NCBI GenBank assembly: GCA_025465465.1
Contig: JAODND010000093.1
Span: forward strand, 1 to 48,059
Length of the DNA: 48,059 bases
Direction of reading: 5' to 3'
DNA from: Frankiales bacterium
Lineage (GTDB): Bacteria; Actinomycetota; Actinomycetes; Mycobacteriales; SCTD01
Positions 8,081-17,201 of this stretch are shown piece by piece. The position numbers and the translations under genes are program-made. Numbering within the stretch: position 1 is the stretch's first letter; each line of letters opens with the position of its first letter. The notes under the pieces are model-generated. The model had not been told where the DNA came from. It searched no databases and saw nothing but the letters and a program-made list of their open reading frames with translations.

Positions 8081-8805
8081 CAGAGCCACACGATGCCCGC
8101 ATGCCGGCCGGTGAGGCCGTCGCGGCGGTAGGAGTCGCGGCGGTAGGAGAAGAAGAGGTCCGGCTGCTCGAGAGTGCAGCCACCGACGACCGAGACCGTC
8201 ACGCCGTGCTGTTCGAGCTGCCGCGTTGCGCCGGCGGTCAGGTCGACCGAGGCAGTTCCCTGCCGCGTCGTCGAGCGGCTGCCGGGCGCGGCCTTCTCGA
8301 CCTCGCCGGCCATCGACGGGGGCACTTCGTAGCAGCGACCGCAAATCCCCGGACCGATGACGGCGGCGATGTCGCGGGCACCCTCGTCACGCATGACGCG
8401 CACGACCTCGGGCAGCAGTGCCTTCGCCAGGCCAGGGCGGCCCACGTGGGCAGCACCGACGACACCGTCCGCCGCCAAGAGGACCGGGAGGCAGTCGGCA
8501 CCCATCATCGCGAGGCCGATCCCGGGGACCGACGTCACGAGGCCGTCGGTGTCGTCGAGCCCGCGGCTGGTCTTCTTCGACAGCCCTCGGACGACGCGCA
8601 CGCCGCTGCCGTGCACCTGCTTGCCGAACGCGAGCCCGTCCAGGCCGAGCTGCGCGACGACGAGCTCGCGGTTGCGCTGCACCTTTGCGAACGCGTCCTC
8701 GACGTGGACCGCGAGGTTGAGGCTGTCCCACGGCGCGAGGCTGACGCCCCCCGCACGGGTGGTGAAGACGCCGTGCGCGGGAAGGGGGAGTCCCGCGTCG
8801 AGCAC
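8080..8805 (-). CDS. pgeF: Peptidoglycan editing factor / multicopper polyphenol oxidase family (YfiH, PgeF)
   Basis: 241 residues from GTG 8805. The G of the GTG is the last base of the ftsZ TAG stop. The metal-site residues of the YfiH/DUF152 family are present: GKQVHG (about residue 65), GADCLPVLL (Cys) and GAAHVGRPGL (His). In E. coli the homologue removes L-Ser-containing muropeptide precursors; other homologues have purine nucleoside or laccase-like activity. The C-terminus contains a duplicated SYRRD made by a perfect 15-bp tandem repeat at 8119-8148. Its location after ftsZ fits a wall-quality function. Confidence 0.93.
   Translation of the reverse strand: MLDAGLPLPAHGVFTTRAGGVSLAPWDSLNLAVHVEDAFAKVQRNRELVVAQLGLDGLAFGKQVHGSGVRVVRGLSKKTSRGLDDTDGLVTSVPGIGLAMMGADCLPVLLAADGVVGAAHVGRPGLAKALLPEVVRVMRDEGARDIAAVIGPGICGRCYEVPPSMAGEVEKAAPGSRSTTRQGTASVDLTAGATRQLEQHGVTVSVVGGCTLEQPDLFFSYRRDSYRRDGLTGRHAGIVWL
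8119..8148 (-). repeat. 15-bp perfect tandem duplication inside pgeF
   Basis: GTCGCGGCGGTAGGA occurs twice head to tail. It encodes SYRRD twice where the family normally has one copy before the G-x-T-GRHAG end, so it is an in-frame five-residue insertion near the C-terminus. Confidence 0.85.
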
Positions 8806-9953
8806 TACTTCAGGAAGTCGGGAACGTCGAGGTCGTCCTCGAAGACGACGGTGCGACGCGGACGGTCCGGCGTGGCGGCCGGAGGGGGCGTGTAGGTCGG
8901 CTCGCTGCGACGGACGACCGGCTCCTCGTAGGCCTTCTCCGGCTCTGGCTCCGCAACGGGCTCCGGCTGCACGACGCGACGGGGCTCGACCTTCTTGTAG
9001 GCCGGGGCTCCCCCATCGAAGCCGGCGGCGATGACCGTGACCCGCACCTCGTCGCCCAGAGCGTCGTCGATGACCGCACCGAAGATGATGTTGGCGTCGG
9101 GGTGTGCGGCATCCGCAACGAGCTGCGCGGCCTCGTTGATCTCGAAGAGACCGAGGTCGCTGCCACCGGCGATGGAAAGCAGCACCCCGTGCGCGCCGTC
9201 CATGCTGGCTTCGAGCAGCGGGCTCGCGATGGCCATCTCGGCGGCCACGATCGAGCGGTCGTCACCACGGGCCGAGCCGATGCCCATGAGGGCCGAGCCG
9301 GCACCCCGCATCACGGACTTCACGTCGGCGAAGTCGAGGTTGATGAGGCCCGGCGTCGTGATGAGGTCGGTGATGCCCTGGACACCGGAGAGCAGCACCT
9401 GGTCGGCGCTCTTGAAGGCGTCCATGACCGAGACCTGCTTGTCGCTGATCGACAGCAGCCGGTCGTTGGGGATGACGATGAGGGTGTCGACCTCGGACCG
9501 CAGCGACTCGATGCCCTCCTCGGCCTGGCTCGCGCGCCGGCGGCCCTCGAAGGAGAAGGGACGGGTCACGACCCCGATCGTCAGAGCCCCGAGGGAACGC
9601 GCGACGGCCGCGACGACCGGGGCGCCACCCGTGCCGGTGCCACCGCCTTCGCCGGCCGTGACGAACACCATGTCGGCGCCCTTGATCACTTCCTCGATCT
9701 CGTCGCGGTGGTCCTCCGCTGCCTGCCGCCCGACCTCGGGAGCCGCTCCGGCGCCGAGGCCTCGGGTCAGCTCACGCCCGATGTCGAGCTTCACGTCCGC
9801 GTCGGACATCAGCAGGGCCTGCGCGTCGGTATTGATCGCGATGAACTCGACGCCCTTGAGGCCGACCTCGATCATCCGGTTGACGGCGTTGACACCGCCA
9901 CCTCCGATGCCGACGACCTTGATCACGGCGAGGTAGTTCTGCGGTGCAGCCAC
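8805..9953 (-). CDS. ftsZ: Cell division GTPase FtsZ
   Basis: Tubulin-like GTPase that forms the Z ring. 382 residues from GTG 9953. The N-terminal [16 protein letters not shown] nucleotide loop is followed by the tubulin signature GEGGGTGTG (residues 101-109). The T7-loop region lies around [11 protein letters not shown] variable linker of about 60 residues leads to the conserved C-terminal peptide [10 protein letters not shown], which binds SepF and FtsW. The GTG is chosen because the family N-terminus ([12 protein letters not shown]) begins there; a possible weak ribosome site AAGGG is about 13 bases upstream. The gene is separated from ftsQ by a 2.8-kb insert, unlike the usual ftsQ-ftsZ pairing. 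Confidence 0.98.
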   Translation of the reverse strand: MAAPQNYLAVIKVVGIGGGGVNAVNRMIEVGLKGVEFIAINTDAQALLMSDADVKLDIGRELTRGLGAGAAPEVGRQAAEDHRDEIEEVIKGADMVFVTAGEGGGTGTGGAPVVAAVARSLGALTIGVVTRPFSFEGRRRASQAEEGIESLRSEVDTLIVIPNDRLLSISDKQVSVMDAFKSADQVLLSGVQGITDLITTPGLINLDFADVKSVMRGAGSALMGIGSARGDDRSIVAAEMAIASPLLEASMDGAHGVLLSIAGGSDLGLFEINEAAQLVADAAHPDANIIFGAVIDDALGDEVRVTVIAAGFDGGAPAYKKVEPRRVVQPEPVAEPEPEKAYEEPVVRRSEPTYTPPPAATPDRPRRTVVFEDDLDVPDFLK

Positions 9954-10077
9954 GGTGCTAGGGGGCCCTTCGTGTCGCGCGCGTGCAGGGCTCTCCCGCA
10001 CCTTCGTTCGTCCGGATGAACTCGTGGTGCAGGGAAGTCACCACGTACTCTCACCCTCAGGTAGACCCTTATAGTTA

Positions 10078-10083
10078 TGTCAA
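10078..10083 (-). promoter_or_regulatory. ftsZ: Putative -35 element of an ftsZ promoter
   Basis: On the minus strand the 178-bp gap before ftsZ contains TTGACA followed by TAACTATAAGGG, an AT-rich island in GC-rich DNA. The TTGACA is a perfect -35, but the -10 is not obvious at the normal spacing. An own promoter is expected because ftsZ is cut off from ftsQ by the insert. Confidence 0.4.
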
Positions 10084-10131
10084 CCTGTCGTGCCGCGTGA
10101 CGGTAGAGGGCGACCATCGATGCGGTCAACC

Positions 10132-11115
10132 TCAGCGGGTTGTCCGGGCTCGGCGTGTGACCGACTTCTCGCCCTTCTTATGGCGGGACTTGTGGCGGTA
10201 CATGGCCTGGTCTGCCGCGTGGAGCAGCGCGCTGGGCTCGGCCTTCCCCCGTTCGGACAGCGCGACGCCGATGCTCACCCCCACCTCGAGGTCGAGGGTC
10301 GGCAGCGGCGCGGTGACGGCCTCGCGAAGCCGCTCGACGACGACCTCGACGGCCTCCTCCGTCGCGCCCTCGACGAGCACGACGAACTCGTCTCCCCCGA
10401 TCCGTGCGACGGTGTCGGACGGCCGGACAGCCCCCGCCAACCGCGTCGCGACGCTGGTGAGGACCTCGTCCCCGACCGCGTGGCCGAAGCGGTCGTTGAC
10501 CGCCTTGAAGCCGTCGAGGTCGAGAAAGAGGACCGCGGTGCTCTGACCGGTGCGGGCATCACGGGCGAGGACGCCCCGCAGCCGCTCCAGCAGCAGCGTC
10601 CGGTTGGCGAGTCCCGTCAGCGGATCGCGCACCGCGCGCTCGGTCAGCGTCGCGGTCAGGGCACGAAGGTCGGACTCGACCCGTCGGCGCTCGGTGATGT
10701 CCTGGGCACTGACGGCCAACCAGGCCGGCGTCCCCTCCGCGTCGCGGACCACGGAGACGCCGTGCAGCACCCAGCGGACCTGGCCGGCCGGGTCGACGTA
10801 CCGCTCCTCGGCGCTGAGGCTCGACTCGCGGCCGCTCAGCAGGTCCTCGATGCGGGTCAGCTCGGAAGCCCGGTCGTCAGGATGGAGAACATCGGTGAAG
10901 GAGACGCCGACGAGGTCCTCGGGTGGGCGGCCCACGAGCTCGGCGTAGGTCTGGTTGACCCGCACGTAGCCCGTCGACAGGTCGGCAAGGGCGAGTCCGA
11001 TCCGGGCGTGGTCGAAGAAGGTCTCGAACACGTCGGCGCTCGTCGACAGCACCCGCATGCTCTGCCGCGCGCGCAGTGCTCTTTCGGCTGCGCGTTCCGT
11101 GGCCTGCGTGGTCAC
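10132..11115 (-). CDS. PAS-GGDEF diguanylate cyclase
   Basis: 327 residues from GTG 11115, with AGGAGG five bases upstream. A PAS sensor (about residues 28-140, ending in QDITERRR) is followed by a GGDEF domain (about residues 155-310). The active-site GGDEF is intact, and RPSD exactly five residues before it is a proper inhibitory I-site (RxxD), so the enzyme should make c-di-GMP and be feedback inhibited. There is no membrane segment. The C-terminus is basic (KSRHKKGEKSVTRRARTTR). It lies directly upstream of ftsZ on the same strand with a 178-bp gap, inside the dcw cluster. A link between c-di-GMP and division is suggested only by position. Confidence 0.95.
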   Translation of the reverse strand: MTTQATERAAERALRARQSMRVLSTSADVFETFFDHARIGLALADLSTGYVRVNQTYAELVGRPPEDLVGVSFTDVLHPDDRASELTRIEDLLSGRESSLSAEERYVDPAGQVRWVLHGVSVVRDAEGTPAWLAVSAQDITERRRVESDLRALTATLTERAVRDPLTGLANRTLLLERLRGVLARDARTGQSTAVLFLDLDGFKAVNDRFGHAVGDEVLTSVATRLAGAVRPSDTVARIGGDEFVVLVEGATEEAVEVVVERLREAVTAPLPTLDLEVGVSIGVALSERGKAEPSALLHAADQAMYRHKSRHKKGEKSVTRRARTTR

Positions 11116-11182
11116 CTGTGCCTCCTCTGCTGCCCCCTTCCCTGCCGTTTCGCCGTCATGCGCCGCTGCGATCCGGCACCCT

Positions 11183-12445
11183 GTGACCGTGCACACCAGA
11201 CAACGCGCCGCGACCCATGGTCGTGCCCTGACCGAGGCTTTGGACGCCGTGTCACCCGATCGGCTCACCGCGCTCGTGCAGCAGCTCGTGCGGGTGCCTT
11301 CCATCACGGGCTCGGCGGCGGAGGGCGAGGCCCAGCACCTGCTCGGCACGCAGCTGCGGGCGATCGGCATGGACACCGACCTCTGGGAGATCGACCTGGA
11401 CGAGGTGACAGCCGACCCAGCCTTCCCCGGCTCGGAGGCGGCGCGCGTCGACGCCTGGGGGCTCGCCGGCTCGATGGGTGGGACGGACGGCCCCACCCTG
11501 GTCCTCAACGGCCACATCGACGTCGTGCCCGTCGGGGACCTGAGCGCCTGGTCCGTCGATCCGTGGGCAGGCGAGCTGCGCAACGGAGCCATCCTCGGCC
11601 GGGGCGCCTGCGACATGAAGGCGGGCCTCGCCTGCCAGCTGATGGCGGCCACGGTGCTCGCGGAGGCCGGGGTCCCCCTGCGCGGCCGGCTGGCCGTGCA
11701 CAGCGTCGTCGGTGAGGAGGACGGCGGCCTCGGCACCTTCGCCACCCTGCGGCGCGGCCACACGGGCGACGTCGCGGTGATCTGCGAACCGACCTCGCTC
11801 GCCGTCGTCCCGGCGTGTGCGGGTGCACTGACGTTCCGCCTCGTCATCCGGGGCCGCTCGGCGCACGCCAGCGTGCGCGACGAGGGACTCGACGTCCTCG
11901 ACGTCTATGTGCGCGTGCACCAGGCGCTGCGCGACCTCGAGTCCCGCCGCAACGTCGACCCGCATCCGCTGATGGCGCACCGGCCGATCCCCTACCCGCT
12001 GTCCGTCGGCACCCTGCGGGCCGGCGATTGGCCGTCCTCGGTCCCCGACCTGCTCGTCGCGGAAGGCCGGCTCGGCGTCGCCCTCGAGGAGACCGTCGAG
12101 AGCGCCCGGGCCGACCTGGAGCAGTGCCTCGCCGACCTCGGTCACCCGATCGCCGTGCAGTGGTACGGCGGCCAGTTCGCGCCCGGGATGCTGCCTGCCG
12201 ACAGCCCCCTGCTGCGGCAGGTGTCCGAGGTGCACCGGTCCCTGACCGGATCTCTCCCGGCCGTGCAGGGCGCGCCGTATGGGTCCGACCTGCGACTGCT
12301 GACCGCCGCCGGCATCCCGACGCTGCACTACGGGCCGGGAGACGTCCGCCACGCCCATGCCCCCGATGAGTCGGTGCGGGTCGACGAGCTCGTCCAGGTC
12401 ACGGAAGCACTGGTGCTCCTGGCAGCGGAGGTCTGCGGAACCTAG
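11183..12445 (+). CDS. M20 family zinc peptidase / ArgE-DapE-type deacylase
   Basis: About 420 residues. All five metal-ligand or catalytic signatures of M20 enzymes are visible: NGHID (His111, Asp113), GACDMKAG (Asp144), VGEEDGG (catalytic Glu178, Glu179), CEPTS (Glu202) and the final His in the segment around HYGPGDVRHAHAPDE. A dimerisation lid domain (about residues 205-315, RGRSAHASVRDEG) interrupts the catalytic domain. The substrate could be an N-acyl amino acid or a dipeptide, and ArgE, DapE or carboxypeptidase cannot be separated by eye. The start is uncertain: GTG 11183 has no Shine-Dalgarno and GTG 11189 is equally possible. It is divergent from the GGDEF gene (67 bp). Confidence 0.92.
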   Translation: MTVHTRQRAATHGRALTEALDAVSPDRLTALVQQLVRVPSITGSAAEGEAQHLLGTQLRAIGMDTDLWEIDLDEVTADPAFPGSEAARVDAWGLAGSMGGTDGPTLVLNGHIDVVPVGDLSAWSVDPWAGELRNGAILGRGACDMKAGLACQLMAATVLAEAGVPLRGRLAVHSVVGEEDGGLGTFATLRRGHTGDVAVICEPTSLAVVPACAGALTFRLVIRGRSAHASVRDEGLDVLDVYVRVHQALRDLESRRNVDPHPLMAHRPIPYPLSVGTLRAGDWPSSVPDLLVAEGRLGVALEETVESARADLEQCLADLGHPIAVQWYGGQFAPGMLPADSPLLRQVSEVHRSLTGSLPAVQGAPYGSDLRLLTAAGIPTLHYGPGDVRHAHAPDESVRVDELVQVTEALVLLAAEVCGT

Positions 12446-12448
12446 GCT
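12443..12448 (+). promoter_or_regulatory. Putative -10 (TAGGCT) of a leaderless transcript, overlapping the M20 stop codon
   Basis: TAGGCT starts on the TAG stop of the M20 gene and lies six bases before the GTG at 12455, which has no Shine-Dalgarno. The same hexamer and spacing recur before other genes in the window. Confidence 0.5.
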
Positions 12449-12454
12449 GCCCGC

Positions 12455-12736
12455 GTGGAGAGAACGCTGACCCGGCTCGGCCTCGTGGTGTGCGGACTGA
12501 TCATCGCCACCACCGTCGTGCTGGGCGCGATGCGCCTCGTCGACGGCCCGCGCACCCTCAACCATGTTCCGGGCCCCTGCAAGCCGCCCAAGAGCGAGAC
12601 CACGTGCGTCACCGACCACTACACGGGCAGCCCCGTCGGCCGGCCATGGCTGATCGTGGCGGTGACGCTGACCATCTGCGCGGGTGCCGTCGGCCTGAGC
12701 CTGAAGGAGCACCGCAAGTCGCTCAGCGCCGGGTGA
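12455..12736 (+). CDS. Small two-helix membrane protein
   Basis: 93 residues from GTG 12455. Transmembrane segments are at about residues 8-27 and 64-83. The loop between them contains two Cys (GPCKPPKSETTC) that would be outside the membrane and could form a disulfide. The family is not recognised. It lies nine bases after the M20 gene on the same strand and its tail overlaps the convergent ftsQ end by 14 bp. No ribosome site is visible, consistent with the putative leaderless promoter at 12443. Confidence 0.72.
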   Translation: MERTLTRLGLVVCGLIIATTVVLGAMRLVDGPRTLNHVPGPCKPPKSETTCVTDHYTGSPVGRPWLIVAVTLTICAGAVGLSLKEHRKSLSAG

Positions 12737-13457
12737 CCACCGTCGGGCTGCTCACGTCATAGGTCTTCCCGGGCAGCTTGAGGAGCGCGAGGGCGGCGGC
12801 AGCCTTCTGAGCCGACTGGTCCGTGCTCCCCCAGACCAGCACGCGGTTGCCGCGCAGGACGAGCGAGACCTGCTGGGGCGACGAGGCGCGCACCACCCAG
12901 ACGGCCCTGCGGAGCGCCAGCGGCAGGTCACGCACGACGGTGAGGGCGGCCTCCCGCGCGGCGGGGTCGGTCGTGCCCTCCAGCCGCACGACACCGCGGG
13001 GCGGGGTGCTCACGATGTCGAACCGGACACCCTGGTCGTCGAGGAGGGCGTAGCGCGACCCGTCAGGAACGGCCACGGCGGCCGTGCGCTCCACGACCAG
13101 CACCCGCAAGCTGTCGGGCCAGCCCCGCGTCACGGTCACCGAGGCAACCGCGTCGAGGGCGCGCACGCGCCTGGCGACCGCCGCGGTGTCGACCCGTGCG
13201 AGCGGCGTGCCGCGTGCGACGTTGACTGCCCGCGCCACCTCGGCGGCCGTGAGCCGGTGCTCGCCCGTGATGACCACCTTGCGGACGCCGAGCATCGAGG
13301 TCCCGAGCACCAACCAGGCGATGAGGGCGAGCGGGACGAGACCCGCCGCACCCCACGCGAGCCGTCGAAGCCAGGCGGTGCGGCGCACCTGACGGGCCGC
13401 CGTGGCCCGTGCCTGGAGCTTCGGCGCGGCGGAGACGACGCGTGGCAGCTTGCTCAT
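12723..13457 (-). CDS. ftsQ: Cell division protein FtsQ
   Basis: A 244-residue bitopic divisome protein. A basic cytoplasmic N-terminus (about 35 residues) is followed by one membrane helix (about residues 36-56) and then the POTRA domain (about residues 56-128, LGVRKVVITGEHRLTAAEV, then a long Val-rich beta stretch). FtsQ links the septal synthase FtsWI to FtsB/FtsL. The ATG overlaps the murC stop by four bases. The 3' end is convergent with the small membrane gene, and ftsZ does not follow directly, so this end of the operon has been rearranged. Confidence 0.94.
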   Translation of the reverse strand: MSKLPRVVSAAPKLQARATAARQVRRTAWLRRLAWGAAGLVPLALIAWLVLGTSMLGVRKVVITGEHRLTAAEVARAVNVARGTPLARVDTAAVARRVRALDAVASVTVTRGWPDSLRVLVVERTAAVAVPDGSRYALLDDQGVRFDIVSTPPRGVVRLEGTTDPAAREAALTVVRDLPLALRRAVWVVRASSPQQVSLVLRGNRVLVWGSTDQSAQKAAAALALLKLPGKTYDVSSPTVVTRR

Positions 13458-14824
13458 GCCTCACCCCCTTCCAGCAATCGCAGGACCTCAGGACCGACCA
13501 AGGTCACGTCACCTGCTCCGAGTGTGAGCACGAGATCGCCCGCGGCAGCGCGCGACACGACGGCGGCGGGCACAGCAGTCCACGACGGCTCGAACAGGAC
13601 CCGCTCAGCGGGCAACCGCACCGCGGCGGCGACGACGCCTCCCGTGACACCCGGAACGGGGTCCTCACGGGCGCCGTAGACGTCCATGACCACCACGTCG
13701 TCCGCGAGCGACAACGCGGCACCGAAGGCGTCGGCGAACGTCGCCGTGCGGGAGTACATGTGCGGCTGGAACACCGCGATGAGCCGGCCACCGCCGGTCA
13801 TGCCGCGCGCGGCCTGCAGCTGCGCCCGCACCTCCGTCGGATGGTGGGCGTAGTCGTCGTAGACCCGGACACCGGCCGCCGTGCCCTTGAGCTCCATCCG
13901 ACGGCGGACGCCGCTGAAGCCGGCGAGACCCTCGATGACCTGCGCCTCAGGCAGTCCGAGCTGCACCGCGGTGAGCAAAGCCGCTGCGCTGTTGCGCGCC
14001 ATGTGCTCGCCCGCGACGGGGAGGACGACCGTTCCGAGACGCCGGCCGCGCAGCACGGCCTGGTAGGTCGAAGTGCCCCCCGTCGCGGTCAGCTCGAGCA
14101 ACCGGAGGTCAGCGTCCTGCGCGGTGCCGTAGGTGTGCACCTCGAGCCCGCGATCCCTTGCGTACGAGGCCAACACGCGCGCGCCCGGATCGTCGGCGCA
14201 GGTGACGAGGAAGCCGGTGACGGTGTCGACGAAATCGCGAAAGACCTGCTCGTAGGCCTCGGCGGTGCCGTGGTGGTCGAGGTGGTCGGGCTCGACGTTC
14301 GTGACGATCGCGGCGTGCGGCGCATAGACCAGGAAGCTGCCGTCGCTCTCGTCCGCCTCCACCACGAACAGGTCGCCGCTTCCGTGGTGGGCATTGCTGC
14401 CAGCCTCGTTGAGGTCACCGCCGATAGCGAAGGACGGGTCGACACCGCAGTGCTGGGCGGCCACCGTGAGCATCGAGGTCGTCGAGGTCTTGCCGTGGGT
14501 GCCCGCGACGGCAACGGCCCGATGACCGACGAGCAGCTCTGCGAGCGCCTCGGCCCGGCGCTGCACCGGAAGGCCGGCCGCGCGCGCGGCCGCCAGCTCG
14601 GGGTTGGTCTCGCGGATCGCAGTGGACACCACGACGACGTCGGCGCCCTCGACCTGCGCGGCGTCGTGGCCGACGTGCACGTCAGCGCCGAGCGCCCGCA
14701 GCGAGGCGATGGCCAGCGAGTCCTTGACGTCGCTGCCCGAGACCGACGCGCCACGCGCGAGCAGCACCCGGGCGATGCCGCTCATGCCGGCGCCGCCGAT
14801 CCCGATGAAGTGGACGCGGGTCAT
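13454..14824 (-). CDS. murC: UDP-N-acetylmuramate--L-alanine ligase
   Basis: Adds L-Ala to UDP-MurNAc in the cytoplasm. 456 residues from ATG 14824 (ATGA overlap with murG). The N-terminal Rossmann loop [14 protein letters not shown] is followed by the ATP loop GTHGKTSTT (about residue 108), [10 protein letters not shown], and the C-terminal domain motif [11 protein letters not shown]. All Mur-ligase signatures are intact. The frame remains open upstream through part of murG, but that is a shadow. Confidence 0.97.
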   Translation of the reverse strand: MTRVHFIGIGGAGMSGIARVLLARGASVSGSDVKDSLAIASLRALGADVHVGHDAAQVEGADVVVVSTAIRETNPELAAARAAGLPVQRRAEALAELLVGHRAVAVAGTHGKTSTTSMLTVAAQHCGVDPSFAIGGDLNEAGSNAHHGSGDLFVVEADESDGSFLVYAPHAAIVTNVEPDHLDHHGTAEAYEQVFRDFVDTVTGFLVTCADDPGARVLASYARDRGLEVHTYGTAQDADLRLLELTATGGTSTYQAVLRGRRLGTVVLPVAGEHMARNSAAALLTAVQLGLPEAQVIEGLAGFSGVRRRMELKGTAAGVRVYDDYAHHPTEVRAQLQAARGMTGGGRLIAVFQPHMYSRTATFADAFGAALSLADDVVVMDVYGAREDPVPGVTGGVVAAAVRLPAERVLFEPSWTAVPAAVVSRAAAGDLVLTLGAGDVTLVGPEVLRLLEGGEA

Positions 14825-15906
14825 CGCGCCGCCCCGAGGACGAGACCGGCGAGCTCCTCGTCGGCATGCGGGTGGGCGGTGCTGCGGGCGGCCTGCGACA
14901 TCAGGGCGAGTCGTTCGCCGTCGAGCAGCAAGGGCAGCATCGTGGACATGAGGTAGTCGGCGTCGAGGGCGGCGTCGTCCACCAGCAGACCACCGCCAGC
15001 AGCGACTGTCGGGCGGGCGTTGAGGGCCTGCTCGCCGTTGCCGATGGGCAGCGGGACGTAGACCGCCGGCAAGCCCACGACCGCGAGCTCTGCACAGGTG
15101 TTCATCCCGGCACGGCAGAGGGCGAGATCGCTGGCGGCATAAGCGTTCTGCATGCCGTCGACATAGGGCACGACGTGGTAGCCGGCCGGCGGCTGACCGA
15201 GCGCGGCCCGGACGTCCTCGAGGTTGTTCTCTCCCGTGACGTGCAGGACCTGCACACCGGCGCGGTCGAGCTCCTGCGCCGCGCCGGTCGCTGCGGCATT
15301 GAGCCGCCGGGCACCCAGCGAACCCCCCGTCACGAGCAGCACCGGGCCGTCCGGCCGCAGCCCGAAGGACTCGCGTGCCGATGCCCGAGCCGCGCCACGG
15401 TCGAGGGTCGTGATGGCTTGTCGCAGCGGTAGCCCGACCACCGCCTCGCCCCGCAGCCCCGTCGGCACGGTCGTCGCCACGACGGCAGCCCAACGGGCCC
15501 CGATCCTGTTGGCGATGCCGGCCCGTGCGTTGGCCTCGTGCACGACGATCGGAATGCGTCGCCGCCGCGCCGCCAGGTAGGCGGGCACGGCGACATAGCC
15601 GCCGAACCCGACCACCACCGAGGCCTGCACCTCGTCGAGGTGCCGGCCGGCCGCCCGCACCGCTGCCAGCAACCGCCCTGGCACCCGGAGCAGGTCGACG
15701 GTGGGCTTGCGCGGCAGCGGCACCTTGGGGACGACGGAGAGCGGATAGCCGGCCTCGGGGACCAGTCGGGACTCGAGGCCCTCCGCCGTCCCGAGGGCGC
15801 TGATGCCGACGTCAGGGTCGCGGCGACGCAGCGCGTCTGCGGTGCTGAGAAGGGGAGAGACGTGGCCCGCCGACCCGCCGCCGGCGAGGACGACGTGCAT
15901 GGTCAC
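14821..15906 (-). CDS. murG: UDP-GlcNAc:lipid I transferase MurG
   Basis: Glycosyltransferase that converts lipid I to lipid II at the inner face of the membrane. 361 residues. The first Gly-rich loop is [10 protein letters not shown], and the second is in [11 protein letters not shown] (about residue 196). The donor-binding part contains [11 protein letters not shown] and [16 protein letters not shown] 15906 gives a GTGA overlap with ftsW; ATG 15900, two codons in, is the alternative. The frame and length are normal for the family. Confidence 0.96.
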   Translation of the reverse strand: MTMHVVLAGGGSAGHVSPLLSTADALRRRDPDVGISALGTAEGLESRLVPEAGYPLSVVPKVPLPRKPTVDLLRVPGRLLAAVRAAGRHLDEVQASVVVGFGGYVAVPAYLAARRRRIPIVVHEANARAGIANRIGARWAAVVATTVPTGLRGEAVVGLPLRQAITTLDRGAARASARESFGLRPDGPVLLVTGGSLGARRLNAAATGAAQELDRAGVQVLHVTGENNLEDVRAALGQPPAGYHVVPYVDGMQNAYAASDLALCRAGMNTCAELAVVGLPAVYVPLPIGNGEQALNARPTVAAGGGLLVDDAALDADYLMSTMLPLLLDGERLALMSQAARSTAHPHADEELAGLVLGAAR

Positions 15907-17201
15907 CGCTTGCGCGATGCCGGGCGCCGGGACGCGGCCGCGTTGCGCTGACGAGGGACCGACGACTTCCCGCGCAGCACCCGCGAACGGACCACGCCCT
16001 TGCGGGCGGCCAGCGCCTTCTGCGCGCCCGGCTCGGTGCGGGCGAACGACAGCAGCATGCCGAGTCCGAAGAGCGTGAGGATCAGCGCGGAGCCACCGAA
16101 CGAGATCAGCGGGAGCGGGATGCCCGTGATCGGCACGAGGCCGACGACGGTGGCCATGTTGACGAGCGCCTGCACGGCGATCCAGACCGTGATGCCCGTT
16201 GCGGCGAGCCGCGCGAAGGGATCATGGGTGCGCTTGGCGATCCGCACGCCGGCATAGGTCAGGGTGGCGAACAGCAGCAGCACGGTCAGGGTGCCCAGCA
16301 GGCCGAGCTCCTCCCCGATGATGGCGAAGACGTAGTCGGTGTAGGGGTTCGGGAGCCCGCCGGCCCACTTCTCGCGGGAAGCTCCCAACCCCAGGCCGAA
16401 GATGCCGCCGGTGTGGAGCGCCTGCAGCCCCTGGCAGGCCTGGAACCCGTGGTCCAGTCGCTGCGTCGCCGAGCAGGGGTTGGAGAACGACGTGAGCCGG
16501 CGGAGCCGGTAGGGCTCGGCGACCGCCAGCAGCGCGCCGAGCGTGAGGGCTCCGGTGAGCAGCGCCCCGAACACCCTGCCGGGCGCGCCCACCACCCAGA
16601 GCAGTGACATCAGGATCGCCGACACCACGATGGTCGTGCCCATGTCGGGCTCGAGCATCACGAGCACCGCGACGAGGCCGACGACCGGCACCAGCGGGAC
16701 CAGCAGGTGCTTCCACTCGCCCAGCAGCTTGCGCTTGCGGACGAGCAGGTCGGCACCCCACAGCGCGAGCCCGAGCTTCGCGAGCTCGGACGGCTGCAGG
16801 TTGAAGCTCATCGGCAGGGGGATCCAGCGGCGGGCACCGTCGACGTTGCGGCCGATGCCGGGCAGGAGCACCGCGACGAGCAGGAACAACGCGACGAGCA
16901 GCAGCGGCAGGCCGCACCTGCGATAGATCCGCACGGGGATGCGCGAGCCCAGCCACATCGCAGGCAGACCGATCGCGATGAAGACGCCCTGCTTGACGGC
17001 GATCGCGAAGACCGAGCCATAGGTGGAGTAGGCGCGGACGCTCGATGCGGACAGCACCATGATGAAGCCGATGGCGAGCAGCAACCCGGTGGTCACCAGG
17101 ACGAGGTAGTAGGACGCCAGCGGGCCCTGGAGTACCGAGCTGCGCACCGCCTCTTTCGTCGCATCCTTCTTGGCGACCCGGACGCCCGTGACCGCCGTCA
17201 T
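15903..17201 (-). CDS. ftsW: Septal peptidoglycan glycosyltransferase FtsW (SEDS family)
   Basis: 432 residues with about ten membrane segments. It polymerises lipid II together with the FtsI transpeptidase. [16 protein letters not shown] carries the SEDS motif, and the extracellular loop near [20 protein letters not shown] and the [10 protein letters not shown] motif are present. The last about 60 residues are a basic cytoplasmic tail (many Arg/Lys, SRRPASRKR). ATG 17201 overlaps the murD stop as ATGA. RodA/SpoVE paralogues are similar, but the dcw position makes FtsW the best call. Confidence 0.96.
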   Translation of the reverse strand: MTAVTGVRVAKKDATKEAVRSSVLQGPLASYYLVLVTTGLLLAIGFIMVLSASSVRAYSTYGSVFAIAVKQGVFIAIGLPAMWLGSRIPVRIYRRCGLPLLLVALFLLVAVLLPGIGRNVDGARRWIPLPMSFNLQPSELAKLGLALWGADLLVRKRKLLGEWKHLLVPLVPVVGLVAVLVMLEPDMGTTIVVSAILMSLLWVVGAPGRVFGALLTGALTLGALLAVAEPYRLRRLTSFSNPCSATQRLDHGFQACQGLQALHTGGIFGLGLGASREKWAGGLPNPYTDYVFAIIGEELGLLGTLTVLLLFATLTYAGVRIAKRTHDPFARLAATGITVWIAVQALVNMATVVGLVPITGIPLPLISFGGSALILTLFGLGMLLSFARTEPGAQKALAARKGVVRSRVLRGKSSVPRQRNAAASRRPASRKR

